From assembly GCA_000149265.1 (NCBI GenBank), contig CH003211.1, forward strand, positions 874,599 through 938,598: 64,000 nt of DNA, given 5' to 3'. Position numbers and translations under genes: made by a program. The number at the start of each line of letters is the position of its first letter. Positions within the stretch are counted from its first letter, which is position 1. Source of the stretch: Ciona savignyi (lineage: Eukaryota; Chordata; Ascidiacea; Phlebobranchia; Cionidae). Shown piece by piece: positions 11,101 to 22,500 of this stretch. The notes under the pieces were generated by a model. That model did not search any database and had not been told where the DNA came from. It saw only the letters and a list, made by a program, of their open reading frames with translations.

Positions 11101-14100
11101 TGGCAAAGTTAATGGTATGTTTAACAGTATAACTATAAGGCCATCACATTAATCATGTGATTTATTAGGTTAAACAAAACTGTAGCAAAGATTTGATGAT
11201 TTATTTTCATTCCATAGATGCCAGGCGATTAAAAAAAGTATGACTGCTTTTAGTAAAATATTGGTAGGAAAAGTAAAAAGAAACCATAGTTATTTGTCAC
11301 AATGGTTTCTTCTGTGATTAATATAATATTATCTACTTTCCAATTAAAAATTGGATTCTATTGTTTAAATTTTATACAGTTTTTGTATTGCTACTTGTAT
11401 ATTTCTTTTGTTTTATATAATGAAGATGGAGAGTGCCTAAACATATTGTCGCTAAAACAACATATGGGTAAATTTTGATGAATGCTGGAGCCAGAGTAAT
11501 AATAACTATTTTCCACTTCCAGATATTTTGCTCGTAAAAGTAAATTCTAAAAATCAATCGTGCCTAACCCCCATCTGTATTTATAAAAACTAGTTTCCTC
11601 AATTAGATCACAGTTCTTATTTAAAGAAAATCTTTATCCATAAAACTGAGCAATGATTAATATCCTTTCAAGGCATTTGGTGCATGGTGATAGCGAATGA
11701 CGCCACAATAAAAGGGGGCACAGTATTCCCGATCACCTTAAAGAAGCAGCTACGCGCTCAGGAGATCGCATTGCAGAACCGATTACCGACCATCTACCTG
11801 GTGGACAGCGGTGGGGGATTTCTTCCTCTGCAGGCTCAAATATTTAACGAAGGTAAACTTAGCGCTAAGATAACAACTTTATGTATGTTTTTTAGCTGCA
11901 GCAGAGTTTGAAATATGGCAGAATATAATACGTTTGTTGTGTATTTATTAACCACTGGTTAAGCAGGTTAATAGTATGGGATATTTTTGCTTAGTCCCGG
12001 AAGTGTGAATTTGAGGTGTCAGATTTTCTCACACCAGTTACTGATAGAACTGCAATGTATTGAATACAATGAAGACATTTTATTGTGTTGTTCAATTCAT
12101 TACGAGAGCTATTGCAATATAAGAAATAAGGCATTCCTTTAATTTAAAATATAATTTACATTTCCCATTTAGTAGAACCCATTAATTAACTGGGTACAGG
12201 TAATATCCTCTTGGTACCTTGCCTAAGGACGCAACCTACCTCCTCACAGCTGGTTTTGTATCCTTTCTTTTAATCCGTAGTTTGTCCAATCCTAATTTTC
12301 CTCCAATTCTGTTCTTTCCATTGCAAGGAGGTCGAAGTTTCTACAACGAAGCAGTGATGTCAGCTGCGGGGGTTCCCCAGGCAGCGATTGTCTGTGGGTC
12401 TTGCACGGCAGGTGCAGCTTATATCCCTGCTATGGCCGAGGAATCGGTGATATTACATAAAACAGGTTTGTGATTTTGTTGTATAACATTGTGCTGATAT
12501 CGATCAGGAAAATGTGTAAGCGAGTAAAACATGAGTTGTCCAGCAATAATCTGGTTATTGACCTGCTCCCAATACCACCCATCTATAGAAACTTACATTG
12601 CACTTTATTTTAAATTTTGAAAAATGTCATGGTTGACAACTGTTTTTCAAAGTGCCTAAAAAAAATAAATGGAGTTTTCCAAAAAAAAGTCTGCTTCGTT
12701 GTCAAGGATTCTTTTTCATATTGCCCGAAACCAGTGGATTATATTTGTAATCAACGGCTTAAATACAACACAATGGTATCTTTGGTTACCATAGGTTCAA
12801 GTTATCTTATGATAAACTAATACATCTTCTAAAGCAAATATTTTTCCCTACGATAACAACTGAGTATGAATCATACAATGTATTGTTGCATGGTTGCCTA
12901 ATATGGTACTCCCAACTCTCCTCCCATGATCCAGGAACCATCTTCCTTGGGGGTCCTCCTCTAGTCTTCGCCGCGACAGGACAGCGGATCACGTCGGAGG
13001 ATTTGGGAGGAGCAACTCTTCATTGTGGAGTGAGTGGATGCACGGATCACTTCGCCGAGACAGAGGAGGAAGCGATAACCACGATGCGTGATATTGTGGC
13101 CACGATGAATGTGGACGGGGAAGGTACGGATTTGCCGGGTTTTTATGATCAAAGCTGAGATCCATTTGTTGATGCTTTCAATTGTATAGATACTGAGTGT
13201 TTTATGAAATTGTACATTGCGCATTAGATGGATAATGTCATTTTTTGGGGGGGAATATGGGATAAAGTTGTTACAACTAGGATTGTGTGAGGAGGTGTCC
13301 CAATGTCAATCTGTAGATTTTATCATAGTATTCCCTCTTGTATAATTGTTTTTTTTTTACTGTATATAACCCCGTCCATATTCATTTGTGCTGTAATCAG
13401 TTGCATTCAATTTTGTTGCTTAAACAGTAGAATTAACAATAGTGCGAATTCTACTTTAGGACAATTTAAAATCACGTAACAGTTTTTTCATCATTAATAA
13501 TAATAGTTATGTACAGCAATTTCAATAATAAAATCATCTCATAAAATGTTTAAATATCACAGATCCGACCGAACCATCTGAAGATCCGTTGTACGACATC
13601 TCTCTCCTGGAAGACTTGGCTCCCTGCAAGATGAGTGGATACCAGCTCGATGCTCACCACATGCTGGCTTGTGTGTTGGACGGCAGTCGCTTCCATGAAT
13701 TCAAGAAGATGTTCGGGTCGACTCTGGTCACCGGGTTTGGTAAGGTGGACGGCAATCTTGCTGGGTTTGCGGTCAGCAATGGCAAAATAACAGGTGGGAA
13801 TATGTTTTATGCAGTTTTCCTCTATGGTTTTGGTAGTGTGTCACTTCTGTAACATGTAAAGTGTTGTGTGCAGGGAGCTATCTACTTGATTATGTTTTTA
13901 GCAAAGCGGCTATCGACAATGTTTGTCAAATCAAGTGTTTTCATGGGTGGGATAAGATACATAGCAATATCTCATCACAACACACTACAATATGGCCACC
14001 CTACTGTGGGACCAAAGTTATATGTTAACCCCTCCCTGCAAAGCTAATCCATTAGATTCTGTTGTATGAATAAAACAATATAAACTTAATGTATGGAAAG

Positions 14101-15612
14101 CCAAATTAAAACTTTTTTTATCTTTTTTATTAATAAAACTGGAATAAAGTAACATTCAGCAGACAGTTGTACTTGGGCAAGGTACTTAACGGAAAATTGC
14201 CTGAACTTAGTGGATTAATGGTTTCTACCAAATTGAACGGTTGTGTGAATCATACACAATACACTGCAATAGCTAGGTGATCTTAAGATTGCCTGTGTCC
14301 TATCAGCATTGTATTGCTTTAACACAACTATGCTCCTACCCACTCTTATGTAAAACAAGATGCAATTTAAATCAGAGTCATCCGCGCTTAAAGGATCCCA
14401 CTTCATCCAGCTCTGCTCCCAACGGAACATTCCTGTTGTTTTCCTGCAGAACTTTGGTGAGGACGTGACCTGTCAATCAAGCAGTGAAACCGAGGTTGAT
14501 TGCCATTTTAATCTTGTCTAGTTTACTTTTTGCTTCTTACAGTAATAAATATTGGTGTGAATAAATATTTTAGGACTAAAAAAGAGACAGATCTGCAGTA
14601 AACAAAACATGTCAGTAAATGCACACCATAATTTGAGAATATATAATATTAATGCATTTTCCAGTAAATGGGAAAATGCAAGATTACCTCACATTCACCA
14701 TCAGGTTACTAAATCTATTGCTTTCTGTTAAGTTTAGTACAACCCTAAATTCAATGCCCTAGCAAGCAATTGGTTTCCACAACCTTCTGGTTGCCTCTCC
14801 TACTGTCTTACCGATTAGGCTATCTAAATTAAAATGGTTTGTCCCATACATCGCATGTTTAGAAGAGCAAGTTGATTAAAGCTCACTGTCAACTCATGCA
14901 AGCCATTGCGTGTTGCACAACCCCTTCCATCACCATAACAACAGGGGGGTTGAGTGGGTCATTGGAGTCACATGCTCTGGGATCACTCGCGATGGGTTCA
15001 AGGTGGGTCCTGACTTTACTATTTTAGTATTTTTTTCGAGTGCATGTCGGATTATCAGCATTAAGGTTTCTAGATCAAATCTGCTGCTTACTTGTCATGT
15101 GCTGTGGTATGAAACTTATAAAAATATTGCTTCATGTAGCTATTGCAGCTATTTTAGTTCAACCCATTAACTAATTGGTTTTTGTCAATGTCACCATTAA
15201 TTTTTTTTTTCTGCTTTTAAATAAAAGATCAGAATTATTTCTTTAAAAATATCGATGATGTGAATGGTAAATCAATTTTCGATTAAAAATTAAATCAACC
15301 TTAAATAAAATCCGATCCAGATTTCACTTCACATACCCTAACGTGAAGATTGGAGGATACTCACCATCACAAATAGCCGAAGCCATTCATACAGAACAAA
15401 ATCCTGGAAACAAACAATCAGAAGATTCACTGTCTGATTTAAAAGAGACATTTGACCTCGAAACTGATGTGTTTTACGCGGCTGCGAGAATACGCAATGA
15501 TGGAGTTATTATGCCGACTGACACCAGGGCAGTTATTGAGAAGTGCCTTCGGATTTTTAAGCAAAATAAGAAGACGACTTCAGAAGATTTCCACGCAAAT
15601 TTAAGGATGTAA
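8178..15612 (+). CDS. mccc2: MCCC2-like carboxyltransferase, apparent pseudoenzyme (10 exons)
   Basis: Exons 8178-8339, 9059-9221, 11055-11114, 11673-11852, 12328-12465, 12935-13123, 13563-13793, 14376-14494, 14863-15002 and 15321-15612 join in phase to 557 aa, close to the usual size of mitochondrial methylcrotonoyl-CoA carboxylase beta subunit (leucine breakdown). The basic N-terminus fits a mitochondrial targeting sequence. The acyl-CoA-binding N domain is well kept: [63 protein letters not shown], and [20 protein letters not shown] (exon 8) is kept, but the following ITGFMVG-type motif is replaced by FGEDVTC. The GGSYGAGNYGM-type oxyanion loop (exon 9) reads [11 protein letters not shown], and SVMGGEQ reads GGYSPSQ. 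The frame is open throughout, so it looks like an intact but diverged paralogue rather than a dead copy. Exon 9 rests on weaker similarity plus phase. ATG 8202 is an alternative start. Confidence 0.85.
8630..8710 (+). repeat. SINE fragment
   Basis: A short piece related to the middle of the SINE family (TTGGACAAGG, then AATGGGTTCTAC) in the first intron of the MCCC2-like gene. Boundaries are approximate. Confidence 0.35.
9514..10646. mobile_element. Non-autonomous hAT element, 1,133 bp
   Basis: Inverted termini TAGGGATGCACAATATAG are identical over 18 bp. A perfect 8-bp target duplication GTTCAAAC flanks the element (9506-9513 and 10647-10654). Sub-terminal stretches are dense in GATTCGAA and TTCTAGAA motifs, likely multiple transposase-binding sites. 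No long open frame is present. It lies in intron 2 of the MCCC2-like gene, between the exons at 9059-9221 and 11055-11114. Confidence 0.93.
10770..11025 (+). repeat. SINE copy
   Basis: It contains GTGATCTGACGATTGCCCG and CGTGTGTTAAC-type sequence followed by a CATTCACAGGGATCAAAC tail segment, as in the other SINE copies. It ends about 30 bp before the MCCC2-like exon at 11055, within intron 2. Confidence 0.65.
12171..12260 (-). repeat. SINE fragment, reverse orientation
   Basis: TAGAACCCATTAATTAACTGGG and CTTGCCTAAGGACGCAACC match the middle of the SINE in reverse. It lies about 70 bp upstream of the MCCC2-like exon starting at 12328. Confidence 0.4.
14165..14315 (+). repeat. SINE copy, partial
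   Basis: GGGCAAGGTACTTAACGG, GGTTTCTACCAAATTGAACG and AATCATACACAATACACTGC follow the same order as in the full copies. It lies in the intron before the MCCC2-like exon at 14376. Confidence 0.6.
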
Positions 15613-17233
15613 TGCCAGTGGCTTCAATGTTTATGCAGTGTTTTGAGTTCTCCATACCCATGGCACTTAAAATCCCAATTTTGGATGCAATTGTTTAAAA
15701 CCATGATGATACTGATAAGATTTCCTTGAATGTCAGTAAATGCAATCTGCCCACACACTGTAAAACCATTGATAACTCATACTGCAGACCATGATTTATA
15801 ATACCTCTGTTAAATCCAACAAAATCCTGTTGTTAACTTCACAACAGTTAAAAGCGGTGTTCGTACCTGATAATTGTTTGATCTCCACCCTGGCCTACAT
15901 TATTATGTCTGTTGGATGGATGCAGTAAATAGGGATAATCACGATTACGATCATTCTATTTTACATGTGCAATTATCATAAATCAATTGCCGTTTGCCGT
16001 ATTCGTTTTTGTAATTGATCTCGATTGTTTTTGAAGTTGTTTCTCCCATTTATATTTATGATACGCAGTGATTCCAGATTTTTTTGTTTTAAATTACATG
16101 TAGGTAGAAGAATAAATAATCAAAGTGGTTTGGTATATCATGTATGCTGGTGAGGGGTAGGAGTACAGTTATCAACAGATAACTTATACCCAGTAAGTTA
16201 ATAGGTATTTATACTTTATCACCACAAATGCGCAAGATATGTTACTCCAGGGGTAACTAAAAATTTATAATTTTTATTAAAATCCATTATACCACAAGAT
16301 TTGGGTGATATCAGCCAAGTAGCTTGCACTAAAATACAATCCTCTAACCAACGGTCATATAAATTACTCCTTTAATTTTTGATTGTTTTTAACCTTTCAC
16401 AGCCTAAATAAACTTGACAAGCAAGACTTCTCTACTACGTATTTATTGTCTATGGAAATAAGGTGTTAGGTTACTAGAACACCTAACCACTTGCTATATT
16501 TATGTAATTTGAACACTATAATAAACATCTCATTACCTAATTAATAATATTGCTTTTATTTGAAGCAAATTAGTTGTGAACTTGATAAAGATATGGATTT
16601 TTAATGCGGAATAAATAAAATTAAAAAAATGTTTAGTTTAATTTGCTTCCTTTATCATTATTGGCTATCGGGAGCTGCAAGATTCTTTATTTTCAAATTA
16701 CAACATTGTATTAGTACGAAGAACAGTAAAAAAACAAGAAACAAAATTAATTTTTAGCATCATTGCTTGCATTTAATAACATCTGTATGTACAATTTCGT
16801 GCAGGCGTTCTAATAGATATAGATAGAACATCTTCAGGGTGAAAAATAAACTCGAAAAAACGCAAAAAATAAGAAACGAGTTATAAAAAGATAAAAATTT
16901 AAAAAAAAGAAGTAAGAACTCCGCTATTCAATTCAATTTTTTTTTAATTCAAAACCAAGGACTGCGTACCATGGGGGGAAATAGAATATTGAAACGGCCG
17001 ATACAGAAATTGTGCTCTGTACAATGGTTGGGTATGCCCGATGATGCTGTATCTACAATCTTGATTTTTTCCACACAAATTAAACTATTCATTACTCATG
17101 TTGAATATAAATTTGTTTAAAATCATTCTAAAATGGCAGTGCAATTGCGCTAATACTAATCATTATCATCGACTCCAGGAATTTTGAACTCAAAATAATA
17201 TTTTTTTAAAACCCATGAAATTCTGCTTCAGAA
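15613..17233. other. 3' flank of the MCCC2-like gene, no further gene seen
   Basis: AT-rich sequence. A possible polyadenylation signal AATAAA is at 16111-16116. TAGGGATAATCACGATTAC near 15929 may be a solitary hAT-like end. I see no coding exon on either strand. Confidence 0.45.
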
Positions 17234-17559
17234 TCAGAACTGGATTCGGCGTATTGCACGACCGGGTGTCTTGCGATCGGACTCATAGCCGTATCTGGGT
17301 CCGGGGTCGTTTCGCACTTTCGTTTTTTCTGATTTAAGGTCGGTTGATTTCCGAATTATCTGTAGAAAAATATGGCGTTGTTACAGCACTTTAGTGGAAA
17401 AAGATATAGTTCCATCCATCCTACAAATGATTTACATCAAGTGGAGCAGTGCTGGGGGCTTCCCCATCGGTATCACGGTCTCCGTCCTCCTCCTCCTTGA
17501 TATGCTTTACAATGGGCGGATTGTCAGTGGTGGACGAGGTGGTTTGTATAATGGGGCGA
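17234..17559 (-). CDS. Possible two-exon 3' coding fragment, unidentified
   Basis: Read on the minus strand, an open segment 17559-17436 is followed by GAT|GTAAAT, a 76-nt gap ending TTTCTACAG, and an exon 17359-17234 that stays in phase to a TGA. The first part is acidic near its end (KEEEDGDRDTDGE); the second is basic (KSEKTKVRND, RKTPGRAIRR). No domain is recognised. It lies 2 kb downstream of the NIPBL stop on the same strand, so it could be an alternative C-terminus of that gene or the tail of an unknown one. I could not find a donor in the last NIPBL exon that joins it in phase with a good consensus, so the link is unproven. Confidence 0.3.
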
Positions 17560-17635
17560 CTGGGGGGATTGTATAATGGGGGGATGGGGGGATTGTCAGT
17601 GGGGGATGAGGTGGGTTGTATAATGGGGGGATGGT
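17515..17635 (+). repeat. G-rich minisatellite
   Basis: Imperfect units of GTATAATGGGGNGAYTGG and TTGTCAGTGGGGG type alternate. Many runs of three to six G on the plus strand could form G-quadruplexes. On the minus strand the array reads as Pro/Thr/Ser-rich repeats in phase with the possible exon at 17436-17559. Confidence 0.75.
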
Positions 17636-19537
17636 GGAAGCATAGTAGTGGTTGTTAGTGGGGTACATGGTTAAGAGCAGGCGCGCCGAACATACGAAAA
17701 GCCAGGGCATGCGAGGGTTGAGAGAAAATCAATTTCGCGCCCGGCGCGCCAAAACAATTTTTTAACATTAAATTGCCCTAGAATGCATCTCTTTGACATT
17801 TCAAACTAGGCTCTTAACGTTAAAAAATTTCGAGCTGGTACCGATTCGGCATGATTAGTAAAAAATTTATTAAAAAATTTGGAGCCCTCGCGTTCGTCGC
17901 GCCGATTGCAATAAAATCTCCAGCTAAAAACAAAATAGATTAAGTAAATAAATTGTATAAACTTCTCTTGTTTTGCAATGTTGACTTTAGACTACAACTG
18001 ACATTTACGGTAATGTATCTTTCATTGCCACAAAAATCAATGCGATAAAAAAGCAAGTTGTTTTCCGAGCTCTCGCTTTAAAAAATGTTCGGACGTCTTC
18101 GCACGATAGATGCGCTTTCGGTAAGGAGAAACGCACTACGCGTATTAGGTGCTCTAGTGTTATGAGTTCCTTTAGACCCCTATTTAGAATATAAGATATT
18201 ATAGTTGCCAGTGGTTGTTGTACGCCTCTTTATTAAGCCTGTGTAAATGTTTATAGCCCATACAATCCTATAAAAATTCCTTCGATTCCGGTTAGTTATA
18301 ATCGTCCGGTTTGCAGCCAAAGGAGTTAAAAAATAATTTAATCGTCCCGACGTAAACCATTCGACTTTCCTTACTTGCGTGGAGTAATTGGTGAAACAAA
18401 TGTTATATATCAAATGTGTATGTGCGCGTCTGGGAAATCAAATGATCTCGGCAATTAAGGACGTATCTAAAAAGTAGTTTAAAATCAATTTAGTTAAGGC
18501 AGGCATAGATTCAACTGGCATTACGTAACGGGATCTATTTAATCAATCTGTAAAACTAAATCATGCAAACAACAATAAATCACATTGTTAATCCTGAAAA
18601 TTTTAATTGTGTAAAATGCGTAAAATTAGTTTTAACTCAATTTTCGATTTATATTTTTAACTGATAACAAACTGTTTATACTAAAGAAACATTAGATTAC
18701 TCTCTCTTATCATTAGCGTGCGCTTCGAGCGTTCGCACGCGTCATCAAAAAGATACACGCGTCTACTCATTTCGGCCAGGTGCAAGTTGGACCAAAGCCA
18801 AACAATCTTCCTACTTACATGCTACGCCAAAGATTGCTTAGTAAATTAGGTTAAAAGAAAAAGATTAGCTTTCCTAAATGTCATTAATACACTCGCTACC
18901 GAATATAAAACTTATGCTTGGAAGTTGGAATATATCTTTAAATACCTTATAAAAGTGCCTGGTTGTTTCTTAAGTTGTTGTTTCATTGACGCCCCTGTAT
19001 AATCACAGCAAAGGTGCGACCAAGTAAAACTATATTTCTCTCATAGTTTGCATTTTCGCGTTAGAAAATAAGCGTTTTTTGGACGCAATTTAGATCGCGA
19101 TCGGATCGGCAAGGATTTTAATGATCGTGAAAAATCCTGATCGGCACTGCACTAGGTATTATCGTGTATGTACTAATGTAGACACAAAAAACGCGTTGTT
19201 CTCCCATTGCGACGCTTGTATGTCTTGCGTAGTTGAGTTGTAGTACAGACAAATACAAGCAATTAATGTAGACGATCTGATGATCGAAACGCGTAAAAAT
19301 CAGGTGATGCTGCATACCCTGGCAAAATGCCAGGGTCGGCTGGCGTACTCTGCATACCCGCGTTCGGCGCCAGTGGTTAAGAGTACAAGTATAAGCTACA
19401 CCAACCAAACTTGTCAAACAAAAAAACCTAGATTGAATCTCCATCTAGTGCACCAGCCAAACATAATAAATGACTTTTAAAGTATTATCTAGTACAGCAC
19501 CCTCCATGATTGTTTAACAACAACACAGTACATAACT
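17636..19537. other. Repeat-like intergenic region
   Basis: Contains two GGCGCGCC palindromes near 17680-17755, GC-rich islands in AT-rich sequence, a stretch near 19095-19155 ending GATCGGCACTGCACTA that resembles a hAT right end, and a 9-bp perfect hairpin (19316-19336). No complete transposon could be delimited and no gene is supported. Confidence 0.4.
19316..19336. other. Perfect 9-bp hairpin
   Basis: ACCCTGGCA (19316-19324), a three-base AAA loop, then TGCCAGGGT (19328-19336). It lies about 200 bp beyond the NIPBL stop codon. Function unknown. Confidence 0.6.
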
Positions 19538-19542
19538 TTATT
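19537..19542 (-). terminator. NIPBL polyadenylation signal overlapping the stop codon
   Basis: On the minus strand the last codons read GAA TAA AG, so the UAA stop (19540-19538) is inside AATAAA (19542-19537). If this end is used, the 3' UTR is only a few tens of nucleotides. Confidence 0.55.
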
Positions 19543-22500
19543 CAACCAACATACCCAATTGCAGATTAGTGGTTGACTTGGTCGGTTTCTTCTCTTTCTC
19601 CGAATCCGAATCATCGTCGTTCGGATCCAACTTGTTCATCAGTTCATCAAACTAGGGGTTGGTGTGTTAATTACTGGTTGTTTATCACAATGACTGTAGA
19701 TAGATGTTGTGAACTAACAGTGTATATTATTATAAGCTTTTATGGTTGAGCTTAAGATGAGTTCATGTTTATACCCATGGGTTGGAAAAGACAAACGGTG
19801 GAGAAAACACAAGAGAGCTTCAGATTTAAAATACACAGTTGATTGTTGGATGTATTACAGTGTACTTGATAAAAACATTATTTTATTTAACTCATTTAAA
19901 CCACTTGGAACAGGAAAACATCTACAAAGCCTTGTCGAACGAGGCCAGTACCAATGTGTTTGTTACCAGCAGTGCTGGCACTGCTTAGAAAAAAGAGTAA
20001 GGTCTTTCTCAGGTGTCATTTAACCATTGTTACCCCAGCAAACCTACTCATATAATGCATTATCATCATAAAATTTGTGTTTGTTCTTTGATACTGAGGT
20101 TTAAAATTAATGAGCAATTTTATATGAGTTTTAACCAGCAAAATTAAATTGTGTCAGATGGTAGTCGTCTAAGAATTTTGTTTTTGAGTGATAATTTGTA
20201 ATATTATCAGCAGTTGACAGCAAAATGGTCCTGTAAACCGCAATTGACATTCTACCAAGGACTACTGGTTGGTGCCTCTAATTAACACAGGATTGCTTGG
20301 GGCGGTTGGATCGTTTGGAGGTTTACCGTAAAGGGCAGAGTTAGGGTTCCAAGTGCTCTAAGTGATCGTGTAGTAACCCTCACTGATAACCAGTACAGCA
20401 CACACACCTCTCTATACTGCATTACAACTGCATCGATATATTCCTGGCTCCTGCATGAGACGCGCTGTCGTATTCGTTTGATGTGGTCGACCACTTGCGT
20501 GGGTTGGAACTTGATGTCGGACTTCTTCCGATGACACTGCTTGTCGTTGGCTTTATTCACCTCAGTGGTGGAATATTGGTGGATTTTGCTGTATATGATA
20601 TGTTTGAATTAGTATGGCTTTGTCTATGGTGGCACACCAGGATTAGGAATATGGACCTAAATGGACAAGAATCGAATATTGGTGGATTTTATTGCTCTTG
20701 TTAGGATTAAATTACATTGCTGTTAATTGTATAAATTGTATTGCATTTTGTGTAAATAATTTATGTTTTTTATTAAATCTTCATTTAGTATCAGTAATTT
20801 TACTTTTTTTTCATAGTTTATTCAAAAGTATTAAATTCTACAGTCTAATTTTTGTTCTATTTATTTTATTTTTACAATTTATTAACATTTATTTAATTTA
20901 AACAGTTTCAATTGGTTCTCCACATCACTAGAAGAATAAAATAAAAGCGATTTTGGTGTAATTTGCAATCCCAACCATAACAAAATCCTTTGCGTTCATT
21001 ATTCAAAAATAATGATGATGTGATAAACTATGTGGCCATATATTTTATTCATATAAGCTACTTAATAGATTAGAACTTGTGTAAGATAAAATCATTTGCA
21101 AACTGATGGTTTGGAATAATGTTATTGAATGTTGTTTATTATTCAATTATGTCAGGTACAATTCCACCCACCTGTCTTTCAACCCGAACGCCGTCTTCAG
21201 ATGCTGCTTCACCCACAGCAGCAACAAGCACGCCAGCGAGGCTTGCGCGAAATCCTCGATCGCTGCATCTTTGTCAGGGAGGCGATGACGTAACGTGTCC
21301 TCCTCCGTCTCGCTCTCATCATCATCTGAGGAAGACTCTCCTGCTGATCCTTCGTCACTTGATCTCCGATGTTTCGATGATTTCTTCATCGACTTCTGCT
21401 GCAGCGACTGGGTGGGGTTGATGGGGTTATTTGGGGATTTTTGCTTAAATTGTCAAAAGATTGAAAAGTTTAAAGGAGTGTTTACTTTTTAATTATCTAT
21501 TCTTGCTGTTTTGTGTTAATAAAAATGCAGACAAAATTTTGTTTCTGGAAGTAATTATATTGATGAATAAGACAGAACAGAGTCAATATTCACCCATAGA
21601 AACTATTGTCACATTACTACCACATGTCATGGTCGGGTTGACTTTAACATTTCAGTTTGTTTAGTATTTGTCATGACTGCAATTTTAATGTTCCATGCAA
21701 AAATACTCAGTGAATTTTCGTAAGTACCCAAGGATGAAACCATTATTTTTGAATCCTGTATCTACCCAGTTATAACAACCATGCTTTACATCCAAGCCAC
21801 ACAATATGACTCAATCATCTGCAACGAGCACCACACACCTCTTTGAAGCTCTGCAGGACGTTGGAACCGGAGACGGACACATACACTTCCACCTGACTGA
21901 TGAGGAAGAGTGGTTCATCCAGGGTGTGGTAGGGGAAGTGAGCCAGGTTGTCCGCCAGGAACAGGAGCATTTCAAGATCAGTTTTCTGCAAAAATAAAAA
22001 TGTTAGAAATCCATGATTTATAAGCAAGCATGAATTATTTTGTGATAGAGTCGATTATTTTTAATACAATCAACATTAAAGTCTGATCAGCTTTTTTTGT
22101 AGTACACTGATCTAGCATAAGTACCAAATCACAATTGGTACAAAAAAATCTTATTCACCTTTTCCTCAAAGAAATACTAAAAAGAACACTTTATCTTATA
22201 TATTTCATTACTTTGCGTCAATTAAATATTTTTTTTAATATAGTTTGATCTGGAAACCTTATATTGGGTCCAACAAGCATTGCTTTTTAAGCAGTAGTTA
22301 AAACGAAGCAATAAAAATTATTTTTTTCACATTTTTACAATTCAAAGTAGAAATAGAAATTTATTAATTTAACAATTTCATTCATTTTTAATAAAAAAAC
22401 TTTTAAAAGTTTTCCGTTAAATTATCATAAGAATCCACATGACTAACCACAGTGTCGTCAAACAGGTTGAGAATCGAGATGAGTAAAGCTCGTCGGTGTT

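Noticed and set aside
17507..17710. A 67-codon Pro-rich minus-strand frame as the real reading of the minisatellite
   Set aside because: Another frame of the same strand continues into a non-repetitive acidic segment and a phase-matched downstream exon, so it is the better candidate.
21119..21492. Plus-strand Ser-rich frames near 21.3 kb
   Set aside because: Antisense of NIPBL exon 40, whose acidic serine-rich stretch gives open frames on the other strand.
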